From UBA1351 sp963677885 (GTDB lineage Bacteria > Bacillota > Clostridia > Lachnospirales > Vallitaleaceae), in NCBI GenBank assembly GCA_963677885.1, contig OY782500.1, forward strand, positions 5,022,001 to 5,086,000: DNA of 64,000 nucleotides. Reading direction: 5' to 3'. Below, piece after piece: positions 27,253-35,618 of the stretch. The position numbers and the translations under genes were made by a program. Each line of letters opens with the position of its first letter. Position 1 is the first letter of the stretch. Under the pieces are notes generated by a model. That model was given only the letters and a program-made list of their open reading frames with translations. It searched no databases and had not been told where the DNA came from.

Positions 27253-28167
27253 ATGATAAGAAGACAGAACTATATAGAAGGATTAAACTTACCAGTTGTT
27301 ATCCATAATTCACAATATTTCTATACAAATTTAAGTGTTTATAAGGACGGTATGATTAGTTGTTGGGAGCTAGTTGATAATGCTGGATTTAAAGTTAAAC
27401 TGAAAAGTGGTTGGATATCACAATCAATTCCTGAAGGTAAGGCTTTGTCAGTTCATGGATTAGGGAGTTTTACAGTTGCAAATGGTAATTGGTACCATAA
27501 TCAGAAGAGTTATTATAAGTTAGTCATGAAGAAGATTAAATCATTGAATCCTCAGTTAGCTAATATTTATAAGTATTCTAAGCAAGATATTAAGTTGATG
27601 GAAGAGAGAAGATTCAAGGTTAGAGGTGCCGGTGAAGAATATTCTTATGATGGGAAATTTGGTTATCGAACTCTGGACGGAAAGGGTTTTTATATCATTA
27701 TGAATAATGGTGAGTCATATAGACTTATGAATCTTGTTGTTTATAAGGATGGAAATGTAATTTGTTATGATTCTTCATGTGAATATAAGTATCATTTAGA
27801 GTCTATTGAAGATTATTTCAAGAATGGCACATTCATAGCAGATATTCCACGAGGAGAAAGACTCTTAATATCAGATTTTGGAGATTTTGAGGTTAAGTCA
27901 CAAATGTATTCGGTTGATATGGTTGAGAAGTATAAAGAACTTGTTAACAATCATTCAATATTGAACGAAGAGGAAACCCCACAAGAAAAGTGTCGTAAAG
28001 CATATTATAATTACTTAGAATATCCTACTGATTATAACCGAAATGTACTTAAGGAACTTTATGAGGCAATTCCTGAACATCAAAGGTTATATTTGGGGGA
28101 TATGGATTCGAAGGACTCTGATTATAGAAGGATTATATATACACCTCATATCAAGAGAGAAGTGTAG
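27253..28167 (+). CDS. Cassette 6: hypothetical protein with internal duplication
   Basis: A 304-residue soluble protein with two related halves. Residues about 25-82 (YTNLSVYKDGMISCWELVD .. SIPEGKALSVHGLGSFTV) match about 150-215 (LMNLVVYKDGNVICYDSS .. DIPRGERLLISDFGDFEV). Each unit has the pattern NLxVYKDGxIxC, then IPxGxxL and GxFxV. I do not assign a named function. AGGAGATG precedes the ATG. Confidence 0.72.
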   Translation: MIRRQNYIEGLNLPVVIHNSQYFYTNLSVYKDGMISCWELVDNAGFKVKLKSGWISQSIPEGKALSVHGLGSFTVANGNWYHNQKSYYKLVMKKIKSLNPQLANIYKYSKQDIKLMEERRFKVRGAGEEYSYDGKFGYRTLDGKGFYIIMNNGESYRLMNLVVYKDGNVICYDSSCEYKYHLESIEDYFKNGTFIADIPRGERLLISDFGDFEVKSQMYSVDMVEKYKELVNNHSILNEEETPQEKCRKAYYNYLEYPTDYNRNVLKELYEAIPEHQRLYLGDMDSKDSDYRRIIYTPHIKREV

Positions 28168-28189
28168 GCAGAATGTCGTATTAACCGTC

Positions 28190-28319
28190 GTATAACACCA
28201 CATCCAGCAACATCGCTTCACTAACCGAGTCGGGGTCGCATTAGCGGTTCGTGCAAGCACTCACACGCATGAGCTCGCCCTGTAAGCTCAGCGACGTCGT
28301 GGATGCTAATCCGTTATAC
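28190..28319 (+). repeat. attC 6 (variant subtype)
   Basis: R'' GTATAAC, R' GTTATAC. Outer L region CATCCA in place of CGATTYA, matched on the other arm by TGGATG; inner stem ATCGCTTC pairs with the altered AGCGACG side. Resembles attC 47. Confidence 0.88.
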
Positions 28320-28390
28320 GACAGAATATACTGGTTACTAATATAGAAGACAGAGCATATAGTTTATAGCAGGAGAAGGGAGAAGAATCC

Positions 28391-28978
28391 ATGATAAAGA
28401 GTATAAAAGTACATCCAATTTTTAGCAGATCGATGAGCTATTCAGAACATTATGCAGGGAATCTAATGCACATGGGTGATTCCTTGGGAAGAGATTGTAC
28501 TGTAATGTCATTGGAGGTTCAAGAGACAGGTATTAGTAAGTTCATGAAGGCCTACAAGAATGATGGAAGTAGGAACGAGGATTGGTTTACATACGAATCA
28601 GAGGTCCTATCTCCAGTTGACGGGAAAGTAATTGAAGTATACGTGAATCCTGTTGAGAATAATCCTGGAGAATTAAGAGAGTGTAGATCAACAAGTATAA
28701 CAATAGAGAATGACGATGGAATAAGGATTAATTTAGTTCATGTTAGAGATATTAAAGTTGAAATAGAAGATTTGGTTGTAGAAGGACAGGTAATAGCATT
28801 AGGTGCTAATAATGGATGGTCTAAAGCACCACATGTACATATAGGGGCATGGAAGAACGATGAGTGCTATCAAGTTGAGTTTGATTTAGAGAAGATGGGT
28901 AGTATTGTAGCAGAAGTAGGAGAATGTTTTTATTTTACAGGGTATACAAAGGAAGAACTTAGCTGGATAGAGGATTAA
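28391..28978 (+). CDS. Cassette 7: M23/LytM-like domain protein without signal peptide
   Basis: A 195-residue protein with a lysostaphin/M23-like fold: SPVDGKVIEVYV, NLVHVRDIKVE, VVEGQVIALGANNG and the HxH motif in APHVHIGAW. M23 proteases cut peptidoglycan cross-bridges, but this protein has no export signal and no clear first zinc ligand pair (HxxxD); it does have NLMHMGDS near the start. It may be a non-catalytic or intracellular relative, for example a carbohydrate-transfer EIIA-like fold. Confidence 0.65.
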   Translation: MIKSIKVHPIFSRSMSYSEHYAGNLMHMGDSLGRDCTVMSLEVQETGISKFMKAYKNDGSRNEDWFTYESEVLSPVDGKVIEVYVNPVENNPGELRECRSTSITIENDDGIRINLVHVRDIKVEIEDLVVEGQVIALGANNGWSKAPHVHIGAWKNDECYQVEFDLEKMGSIVAEVGECFYFTGYTKEELSWIED

Positions 28979-29010
28979 TGAAATCGCTATCAATTTACGT
29001 ATATTCCGTC

Positions 29011-29140
29011 GTATAACATACGATTCAGCGACACGCCCTTCGCTAACCGAGTCGTACCTGCATTAGAGCATCGCGCAAGCGCTCCACCCATAAGCAGGTA
29101 CTGTAAGCTCAGGGGCGTCGTGAACCGAGGTCCGTTATCT
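29011..29140 (+). repeat. attC 7
   Basis: R'' GTATAAC, R' GTTATCT. Inner stem CGCCCTTCGCT pairs with AGCTCAGGGGCG, a compensated variant; loop GCGC-AA-GCGC. Confidence 0.92.
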
Positions 29141-29216
29141 GAAACTGACAATCTGTTTTTATGAAGCTTGACCCGATTGATGTACTTTATATGATTCAGA
29201 GATTAGGAGAGAATTT

Positions 29217-29426
29217 ATGACAAGAATTTTAGGATTTGATTTTCAGCTATTAATCCAAATGGCATTTCAATTAATGGCAGTATTTATTGCGATATATGTT
29301 GTGATAAAGATGATTACACTATTGCTATTACTAATTGAGATAAGTAAGAAGAAGTCTATATTATTGGATATTCAAATTGCTAAAGCTGAAGATGGAGTGA
29401 ATGTGAATTTGCCTGAAGAAGAGTAA
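29217..29426 (+). CDS. Cassette 8: small single-span membrane protein
   Basis: A 69-residue protein with one long hydrophobic helix (about 10-40, LLIQMAFQLMAVFIAIYVVIK then LLLLLI), a lysine-rich stretch and an acidic tail. No family recognised. AGGAGAG lies before the ATG. Confidence 0.6.
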   Translation: MTRILGFDFQLLIQMAFQLMAVFIAIYVVIKMITLLLLLIEISKKKSILLDIQIAKAEDGVNVNLPEEE

Positions 29427-29463
29427 TAGGGAAACTGTTAGAGTTGGGACGATTGACAGCATC

Positions 29464-29591
29464 AGATAACATACGATTCAGCAACACTGCGATCGCTAAC
29501 CGAGCCGCCTACCGCATTAGGCCACCCAGAGGGTCCCGGCCATGAGCGGTGGCTGTAAGCTCCTTGCGTCGTGAACCGAGGTCCGTTATCT
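29464..29591 (+). repeat. attC 8
   Basis: R'' AGATAAC, R' GTTATCT. Class C. Confidence 0.92.
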
Positions 29592-29624
29592 GAAATATTT
29601 ACTGGTGTACAGATGGAGGAAACC

Positions 29625-29963
29625 ATGCATCCTGAGAAGCTGAAGTTTACAACTAATACAGATTGGGTAATAAATTATAATGAGCTATTTTCCAACATGA
29701 ATATTGGTGACGAGATTGCTAGTGGTATTCTGTTTAACCTTAAAGAGGACTTATTCCAGATGTCATATCAGGACTATACTTTAGATGTTGGATGGTATCC
29801 AGAATTTGATATTAATGGTAGTTATAAAGTTCTGTTAATTAAAGCTCATGATTGGAGTAATCCCATTAATGAGTTCATATCAAGGGATATATGTATTATA
29901 AAGAGCTTATTAAATGATATTATGTCTGAAGGTATTGAAAGTTTCCGTAAATACTTCAGATAA
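29625..29963 (+). CDS. Cassette 9: small hypothetical protein (copy 2 of 2)
   Basis: The same 112-residue protein as cassette 3, with the same ribosome site and the same stop codon formed by R''. The whole unit including its class A attC is repeated about 4.9 kb away, with unrelated cassettes between, so it was copied and re-inserted or captured twice. Confidence 0.72.
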   Translation: MHPEKLKFTTNTDWVINYNELFSNMNIGDEIASGILFNLKEDLFQMSYQDYTLDVGWYPEFDINGSYKVLLIKAHDWSNPINEFISRDICIIKSLLNDIMSEGIESFRKYFR

Positions 29964-30086
29964 CATACGATTTCCAACACTGCGATCGCTAACCGAGTCG
30001 GGGTCGCATTAGCGGTTCAGCTAAAGCTTCACACGCATGAGCTCGCCCTGTAAGCTCCTTGCGTCGTAAACCGAAGACCGTTATAC
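29958..30086 (+). repeat. attC 9
   Basis: R'' AGATAAC (holds the stop codon), R' GTTATAC. Same as attC 3. Confidence 0.92.
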
Positions 30087-30115
30087 GAAACTATTACCTG
30101 TTTAAGGAGGTTGAA

Positions 30116-30760
30116 GTGGAAATAATAAGAAATCTACTTACTGATTTTGAAGCATATAGAACAAAGGATGAATTAGCTGAATATGTTCACTCAATCCATA
30201 ACATAATAAAGCAAAGCGATGAATTAAAGAAATTATCTAGACTTAAGAAAGGTAGATTGAAGCAGTTTTGGGAAGAATTGATACCTTTATACAGATATAG
30301 TCAGTCATCTTATGCTAACGATAATGCTAAGTATAGAGTAGTAATTGGAAATCAGAATTACGATGCAATAGAGTTAATTAATGGTGAAGAGCATAGACTA
30401 GAATTCACTGAATTTTATAACGGTAAACAGGACTATCAAGAGATGGTTTCTCTCAATAATGGGGAGCATGGTGTTATAGTTAGTGATCCGATTGAAGATA
30501 GGGAACAGTTGTTAGATGGATTTCGACGTAATGTACATGCAAAGTCATTGAAGGGATATGTGTCAACTAAGATTATTTTCACTTTACCACTTCATAAATT
30601 CCATTTTATCTTTGAAGACGATGTTGAACTTTTGAAAGATGAACTTGTTCAGATAATTGATGATGCGGATTTTGGAGACAATGAAACTTTTCTAATCATG
30701 AAGGGAAATAGTTTTTATGATGATCTTGAAGAATCCATAACTATGGTTGACGGACGGTAA
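30116..30760 (+). CDS. Cassette 10: hypothetical soluble protein
   Basis: A 214-residue protein of unknown family, starting at a GTG with AAGGAGG seven bases upstream; the open frame runs back into attC 9, but that part is site sequence. Helical N-terminal half (TKDELAEYVHSIHNIIKQS), a mixed C-terminal half (KIIFTLPLHKFHFIFEDDVELLKDELVQIID). Confidence 0.68.
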   Translation: MEIIRNLLTDFEAYRTKDELAEYVHSIHNIIKQSDELKKLSRLKKGRLKQFWEELIPLYRYSQSSYANDNAKYRVVIGNQNYDAIELINGEEHRLEFTEFYNGKQDYQEMVSLNNGEHGVIVSDPIEDREQLLDGFRRNVHAKSLKGYVSTKIIFTLPLHKFHFIFEDDVELLKDELVQIIDDADFGDNETFLIMKGNSFYDDLEESITMVDGR

Positions 30761-30767
30761 TAGCTTC

Positions 30768-30894
30768 GTATAACATACGATTTAGCAACACTGCGATCGC
30801 TAACCGAGTCGGCACTGCATTAGCCCACCCAAAGGGTCCCGGGCATGAGCAGTACCTGTAAGCTCCTTGCGTCGTAAACCGAAGACCGTTATGT
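30768..30894 (+). repeat. attC 10
   Basis: R'' GTATAAC, R' GTTATGT. Class B. Confidence 0.92.
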
Positions 30895-31301
30895 GCAATT
30901 GCTACCGGTGATTCTTAACTCATCAGCTAATGCCAAAGCAAAGATTTACGAAGACAGAAGGTGCTAAGAGTGGGCCTGTTAAGAATAACGTTCTCCGCAT
31001 ACCAAGTAAAGCTCGTAACCAGCAGCTTCCAATCTTATTGATTGAAGTTATGATTACATTCCGCACAAAGGAAATATGGGTCATAACCAGAAGACGGTTG
31101 ATGCGGAATGGCCACTCTAGGAAAGAGCGTCCTTCGGAACTGTGCCTAGGGGGATGACGTGGCAACACGTGACTGTAATGTACAGACAAGACTTAGGGCT
31201 AAGACACGTGTTAAATCAGAACTATGGCATCGCCATGAAAGGTTCAGATTTAGTGTATCAAAGTAATCGCCTGAACACGGGGAAATGCCGGTAGCAACTA
31301 C
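30895..31301 (+). ncRNA. Cassette 11: ORF-poor cassette, candidate structured RNA
   Basis: About 405 bases between two attC sites without a convincing gene: a 75-codon frame at 30930 has no ribosome site and basic, low-complexity content. The ends can pair (GCTACCGG near 30900 with CCGGTAGC near 31288). Inside are CTAGG/CCTAG around 31117-31149, GACGTGGCAACACGTG, TGTAATGTACA, and GGCATCGCC. These suggest a folded transcript, but no known RNA family was recognised. Strand is assumed from the array direction. Confidence 0.4.
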
Positions 31302-31428
31302 ACATAACATACGATTTAACAACACTGCGATCGCTAACCGAGTCGGCACTGCATTAGCCCACCCAGAGGGTCCCGGGCATGAGCAGAGCCTGTAAGCTCC
31401 TTGCGTCGTAAACCGAAGCCCGTTATCG
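31302..31428 (+). repeat. attC 11
   Basis: R'' ACATAAC, R' GTTATCG. Class B. Confidence 0.92.
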
Positions 31429-31459
31429 GACATTAATACTAATTTATTGGAGGAGAGAT

Positions 31460-32434
31460 ATGAAGGATCTATTATTTAAGTTATTAGTGTATTTCAAAGA
31501 AACTGGTAAGCTAAGTTCAGATTCTCTTGAACTTGATAAAGAGAAGTATAACCAAGTTCTGGAGTATGCAGATCGTGAAGGATATATTACAGGCATCAAA
31601 TTTTCAAGAGGCGGGCAAGGAAATAGGATACTTATGAGTTTTACGGACTCAGCAAGCATTACTGAGAAGGGATATGATTTTCTTGATACTCATATCATAT
31701 ATTCCGATGAAGAGTTATTGGAACTAATGATTAGCTTTATTTCAGAAAATAGTGGTGGAAAGAGGCCGTTAAACTTAACAAGGATAAGGAAAGGTCTTCC
31801 AAAAAGGTTGGATCGAAATACAGTTCAGTATATGTTAAATAATCTTATTGACTCCAAAGTTGTCAGAAAAGTAAAAGGTAGAAGTTATAAAGGACCAGAT
31901 GGAAGAATGACTTCTGATGACTACTATGAGTTAAGAGATAGTATCAGAAAACCATCAATCGCTCAGAAAGTAGGAGAAGTAGAAAGTATGACAGATAGAA
32001 ATCAAGTGTTTATTATCCATGGTCATGATGTAGCAATGAAGACAAGCGTGCAACTACTGATGGAAAGAGCAGATATTGATGGAGTTGTATTGCATGAACA
32101 ACCAGATAAGGGTAGAACAATTATTGAGAAACTAATAGGTGAAAGTTCGAACGCTGGTTATGCAATAGCTCTTTTGAGTCCAGATGATATCTCTGATGGA
32201 GGTGTATATAGAGCAAGACAGAATGTGATTCTTGAAATAGGTTACTTCATTGGTGTCCTTGGTAGAGACAAAGTCAGAATATTAGTAAAAGGTAATGTTG
32301 ATATACCATCAGATTTACAGGGAATTATTTATGAACCATTTGACGATTCTGGAAACTGGAGAATAAGGCTCCTACGAGAGATAAGAGAAGCGGGTATTCC
32401 TGTTGACATAGAACGAGTTATATCAAAGTTATAG
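31460..32434 (+). CDS. Cassette 12: TIR-like (CAP12/Pycsar-type) effector
   Basis: A 324-residue protein. Residues about 1-80 and 85-160 look like two winged-helix domains (LEYADREGYITGI..SITEKGYDFL; LNNLIDSKVVRKVKG). Residues 182-320 form a TIR-like nucleotide-binding domain: QVFIIHGHD at 182-190, AIALLSPDD near 235-243, and a conserved Glu, E259, in QNVILEIGYFIGVLGR. Relatives are fused to STING or cyclic-nucleotide sensors and degrade NAD in phage defence. Here the sensor part is winged-helix-like and the gene is alone. A defence NADase role is inferred. Confidence 0.8.
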   Translation: MKDLLFKLLVYFKETGKLSSDSLELDKEKYNQVLEYADREGYITGIKFSRGGQGNRILMSFTDSASITEKGYDFLDTHIIYSDEELLELMISFISENSGGKRPLNLTRIRKGLPKRLDRNTVQYMLNNLIDSKVVRKVKGRSYKGPDGRMTSDDYYELRDSIRKPSIAQKVGEVESMTDRNQVFIIHGHDVAMKTSVQLLMERADIDGVVLHEQPDKGRTIIEKLIGESSNAGYAIALLSPDDISDGGVYRARQNVILEIGYFIGVLGRDKVRILVKGNVDIPSDLQGIIYEPFDDSGNWRIRLLREIREAGIPVDIERVISKL

Positions 32435-32451
32435 TTTCCGTATTAACGATC

Positions 32452-32580
32452 CGATAACATACGATTTCCAACACTGCGATCGCTAACCGAGTCAGGCCTG
32501 CATTAGGTGTTCGGCTAAAGCCTCACAACCATGAGCAGACCATGTAAGCTCCTTGCGTCGTAAACCGAAGACCGTTAGGC
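32452..32580 (+). repeat. attC 12
   Basis: R'' CGATAAC, R' GTTAGGC. Class D. Confidence 0.92.
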
Positions 32581-32616
32581 GAAAGTTTACACTTTGAAAT
32601 ATAGAAAGTAGGACAT

Positions 32617-33069
32617 ATGAGAACATTTTCCAAGATTAAATCCATGATAGCGATATTTTTAGTTATTACAACAATGTTCTTGATGGCATATATCTTTAAT
32701 CCGGTAGAGAATATTTTTGTTGCAATAATTGCGTGGCTAGTGACCTTAATAACGATATATCTTTTGAGGTATAGAATTTATAGAATCGATATTTCAAAGG
32801 ATGAACTCGTTTACTATAGATTGCTTGGTCATAAGAATACAATATTTCTTAGAGATTTGTCTAAGATTGAGTTCGAAGGAGTAGCATTTAGAAGCCGGTG
32901 GTTAGTAATCAATCTTTTTGTTGGTGATGACAGAATCTTTTTTACTGATATAAGCACGTTTCAGAATGTGGACTTTATTAAGCAGATAATTAAGTATGCT
33001 TCTTATCATGGTTATAAGCTGATGTTTGATGAAACATCTCAGAAGTTGATAGGAGATATGGGTAAGTAA
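32617..33069 (+). CDS. Cassette 13: two-helix membrane protein with PH-like domain (copy 2 of 3)
   Basis: A 150-residue copy of the cassette 2 protein differing at four positions I can see (F/I, T/S, S/N, E/G). Same start context and same attC type. The differences show it separated earlier than the identical copies in cassettes 2 and 29. Confidence 0.75.
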   Translation: MRTFSKIKSMIAIFLVITTMFLMAYIFNPVENIFVAIIAWLVTLITIYLLRYRIYRIDISKDELVYYRLLGHKNTIFLRDLSKIEFEGVAFRSRWLVINLFVGDDRIFFTDISTFQNVDFIKQIIKYASYHGYKLMFDETSQKLIGDMGK

Positions 33070-33093
33070 CTGGCAGTTGGCGTATAAACCTTC

Positions 33094-33222
33094 GCCTAAC
33101 ATACGATTTCCAACACTGCGATCGCTAACCGAGTCGGAATCGCATTACCGGTTCAGCTAAAGCTTCACTCGGATGAGCTCATCCTGTAAGCTCCTTGCGT
33201 CGTAAACCGAAGACCGTTATAT
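33094..33222 (+). repeat. attC 13
   Basis: R'' GCCTAAC, R' GTTATAT. Same class A variant as attC 2. Confidence 0.92.
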
Positions 33223-33285
33223 GAAAGAGTATGTCTGGTTTTATATCTTGAAATCCAATTCGTTCTAGTAAGCAAGGAGAGGTAC

Positions 33286-33759
33286 ATGTTTAGTATATTC
33301 AAGAGGAGCAGCTTTAAAGAGAATGAGTTTTGGTATGCGATATCCTTATTCGATTGGATGCATGAAGGCAACGACATGAAGGTTCTTGAACCCGCAGTCA
33401 GATATTTGTCAAAGAAGAGTATCAAAGATATTGAGAGATTTCAAGACTTATTAGCTAAGTTTTTGTATAAGCTAGATGGAATTTCATATGCTATGAACAT
33501 TGGAGAAGAGGCATATGTTGATAAGAACACCTACTTCTCACCAGATGGATTTCTGTACTCTAGATGCGTTGTAGTAGCCAATGGAAAGAGCTTCTATAAA
33601 GAGGTAATTAGTAATCCTTCTAACATGCCTAAGGATTTGGAATTTGAATCAATATTGTATCTTGCTGGTATAGCGTACGAGAGAAAGACTGGTAAAGAAT
33701 TTGATTATTCGTCAGATTATAATTTTGAGACTTTCAGTAATAAGAAGAATTGGCAATAG
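33286..33759 (+). CDS. Cassette 14: hypothetical protein
   Basis: A 157-residue soluble protein with GGAGAGG before the ATG. Features: WYAISLFDWMHEGNDMKVLEPAVRYLSKKS, then a helical region and FESILYLAGIAYERKTGKEFDY. It resembles DUF4240-type proteins in layout (xFWxxI... then a tyrosine-rich end), but this is a weak impression. Confidence 0.65.
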   Translation: MFSIFKRSSFKENEFWYAISLFDWMHEGNDMKVLEPAVRYLSKKSIKDIERFQDLLAKFLYKLDGISYAMNIGEEAYVDKNTYFSPDGFLYSRCVVVANGKSFYKEVISNPSNMPKDLEFESILYLAGIAYERKTGKEFDYSSDYNFETFSNKKNWQ

Positions 33760-33794
33760 TGTTATTGGCTAGAATGGGGACGACATACTCCTTC

Positions 33795-33922
33795 ATATAA
33801 CATACGATTGAACAACACTGCGATCGCTAACCGAGTCGCCTACCGCATTAGGCCACCCAGAGGGTTCCGGCCATGAGCGGTGGCTGTAAGCTCCTTGCGT
33901 CGTCAACCGAGGTCCGTTATAT
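33795..33922 (+). repeat. attC 14
   Basis: R'' ATATAAC, R' GTTATAT. Class C. L'' CGATTGA matches L' TCAACCG, a third compensated L-box version. Confidence 0.92.
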
Positions 33923-34302
33923 GACATACTGCTCTTGGACTAGAACAACATTGATGACGAAACCGGTAGTACAAGTTCATTAGGTTTCCAAGTTTCCGCC
34001 CAAGAGCTTACGTAGCGAAGTGCGCCACTGCGGTTTTGAGTCTCGAATCAGAGAACTTGAAGTAATGAAAGCTTGTCGACCTGGAATATTTGTAAAGGAT
34101 TGTGGCTATAGATAAACTCAAGAAATTGATTCGCCCGAACTGTACCTCTCCGAAGTGTAAGTTCGGAATAGACATTCTTTGAGTAGGAAGTAGTAAGGTT
34201 AGATGATAACACAAGGTTCTCAACTAACCTGTCGATGAAGAAAATCGGCGAATGAGAAGGTAAACAAGTGGAGTCACTGAACCGGTAGAAGTTTGGTACG
34301 CC
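33923..34302 (+). ncRNA. Cassette 15: ORF-less cassette, strong structured-RNA candidate
   Basis: About 380 bases with no plausible gene on either strand but several separate inverted repeats: CTCTTGG/CCAAGAG (about 33930-34004), GAAACC/GGTTTC nested inside it (33958-33990), CCGAACT/AGTTCGG (34136-34170), AGGTTAG/CTAACCT (34196-34231) and CGAT/ATCG (34234-34248). Nested and serial stems are what a folded RNA would show. No known family was recognised. The strand is assumed from array direction. The cassette's two ends differ by one transition from full complementarity. Confidence 0.5.
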
Positions 34303-34430
34303 ACATAACAAACGATTGAACGACACTGCGATCGCTAACCGAGTCGCCTGCTGCATTAGGCCACCCAAAGGGTCCCGGCCATAAGCAGCGGCTGTAAGCT
34401 CCTTGCGTCGTCAACCGAAAACCGTTATGT
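34303..34430 (+). repeat. attC 15
   Basis: R'' ACATAAC, R' GTTATGT. Class C; L'' CGATTGA with L' TCAACCG. Confidence 0.92.
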
Positions 34431-34467
34431 GAAACTGATTATTTCTATTTGTAGGCCGAGGAGATAA

Positions 34468-34887
34468 ATGAAAGATAGAATAATTGAACTTATACTTTAT
34501 AAGTACGGAGAAATTTCAGAACAATTCCAGAATGAGTACAAAATCAAGGATGTAGAAAAGTATGGTAATCCTCCTGTTAGATTTCTTATAAGTGAATTTG
34601 ATGACTATTATACAAAGTTCATCATTCGAGGTAAAGTTATTAATACGTGGATTTTAGATAAAGGAATCTTAAGTAAGTGTGATGATTCAGATTATGAGAT
34701 TAATAAAGAAGTTAAAGGTATGTTCTATGCAGAGGGAAAATTCTTCTTTGCTATTTCGCCAGACTTAGATTATGTAAACCTTTGTTTTCAAGTAGGACCG
34801 AGATATGGATTTGGAACTAGATATAAAATCGTTATCGTAGATAATAATATGCAATTAGTCAAAGATAAGGATTTGTGGATATCGTAA
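34468..34887 (+). CDS. Cassette 16: hypothetical protein
   Basis: A 139-residue soluble protein with GAGGAG before the ATG. Mixed alpha/beta composition (FIIRGKVINTWILDKGIL; FFFAISPDLDYVNLCFQVGPRYGFGTRYKIVI). No family recognised. Confidence 0.65.
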   Translation: MKDRIIELILYKYGEISEQFQNEYKIKDVEKYGNPPVRFLISEFDDYYTKFIIRGKVINTWILDKGILSKCDDSDYEINKEVKGMFYAEGKFFFAISPDLDYVNLCFQVGPRYGFGTRYKIVIVDNNMQLVKDKDLWIS

Positions 34888-34910
34888 TAAAGGGGTCAAT
34901 AATCAGCATC

Positions 34911-35039
34911 ACATAACATACGATTTCCAACACTGCGATCGCTAACCGAGTCGGGGTCGCATTAGCGGTTCAGCTAAAGCTTCACACGCATGAGCTCGCC
35001 CTGTAAGCTCCTTGCGTCGTAAACCGAGGTCCGTTATCT
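34911..35039 (+). repeat. attC 16
   Basis: R'' ACATAAC, R' GTTATCT. Class A. Confidence 0.92.
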
Positions 35040-35072
35040 GAAATATTGTATCTGTTTTTATTGGAGGGTTAT

Positions 35073-35396
35073 ATGTTTCCTAAGAAAGGTACTAGAAGTA
35101 TAGTAATTGACAATAATAAGTTTGATTGGAGAGTTAATGATAGAGAGCATAACGTAATGATTCTATGCGCTCATTCTGATTATCACACGAACTTTATTGA
35201 AATTACAACTAACTACGTAGGTGATGGATTTTGGTTGAATCCAGTACCTGATGAGAATATATCATTCGATGGTTTTGGACCTGCATTAGTTCGAGATATT
35301 ATTCTTAAGGCAATTGATGAAGGCTGGAAATTCCATACAGATAAGGGATATAGATATAAGTATGATCAGAAGCTCAGGATATTGATTAGATGCTGA
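35073..35396 (+). CDS. Cassette 17: small hypothetical protein
   Basis: A 107-residue protein starting at the ATG at 35073 behind TTGGAGGG; the longer frame from 35046 uses a TTG without a site. It reads IVIDNNKFDWRVND, HTNFIEITTNYVGDGFWL and FGPALVRDIILKAIDEGWKF. Unknown family. Confidence 0.65.
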   Translation: MFPKKGTRSIVIDNNKFDWRVNDREHNVMILCAHSDYHTNFIEITTNYVGDGFWLNPVPDENISFDGFGPALVRDIILKAIDEGWKFHTDKGYRYKYDQKLRILIRC

Positions 35397-35459
35397 AGTT
35401 TTCAGTTGAAAGAAACAATATCATGTCGTAGTGATTGGTGGTTGACGATACAATACATC

Positions 35460-35586
35460 AGATAACATACGATTTCCAACACTCAATTCGCTAACCGAGT
35501 CACCACCGCATTAGCCCACCCAGAGGGTCCCGGGCATGAGCGGAGGCTGTAAGCTCATTGGCGTCGTAAACCGAAGACCGTTAGAC
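35460..35586 (+). repeat. attC 17
   Basis: R'' AGATAAC, R' GTTAGAC. Class B; inner stem CAATTCGCT pairs with AGCTCATTGG, compensated. Confidence 0.92.
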
Positions 35587-35618
35587 GAAAAATTATGCTG
35601 TTTAGAAAGGTGAAAATA

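Noticed and set aside
30930..31157. 75-codon ORF in cassette 11
   Set aside because: No ribosome site, unusual composition and overlap with several inverted repeats; kept as a non-coding candidate.
30895..31301. Group II intron or retron RNA in cassette 11
   Set aside because: No domain V-like hairpin with its typical catalytic triad and no reverse transcriptase gene nearby.
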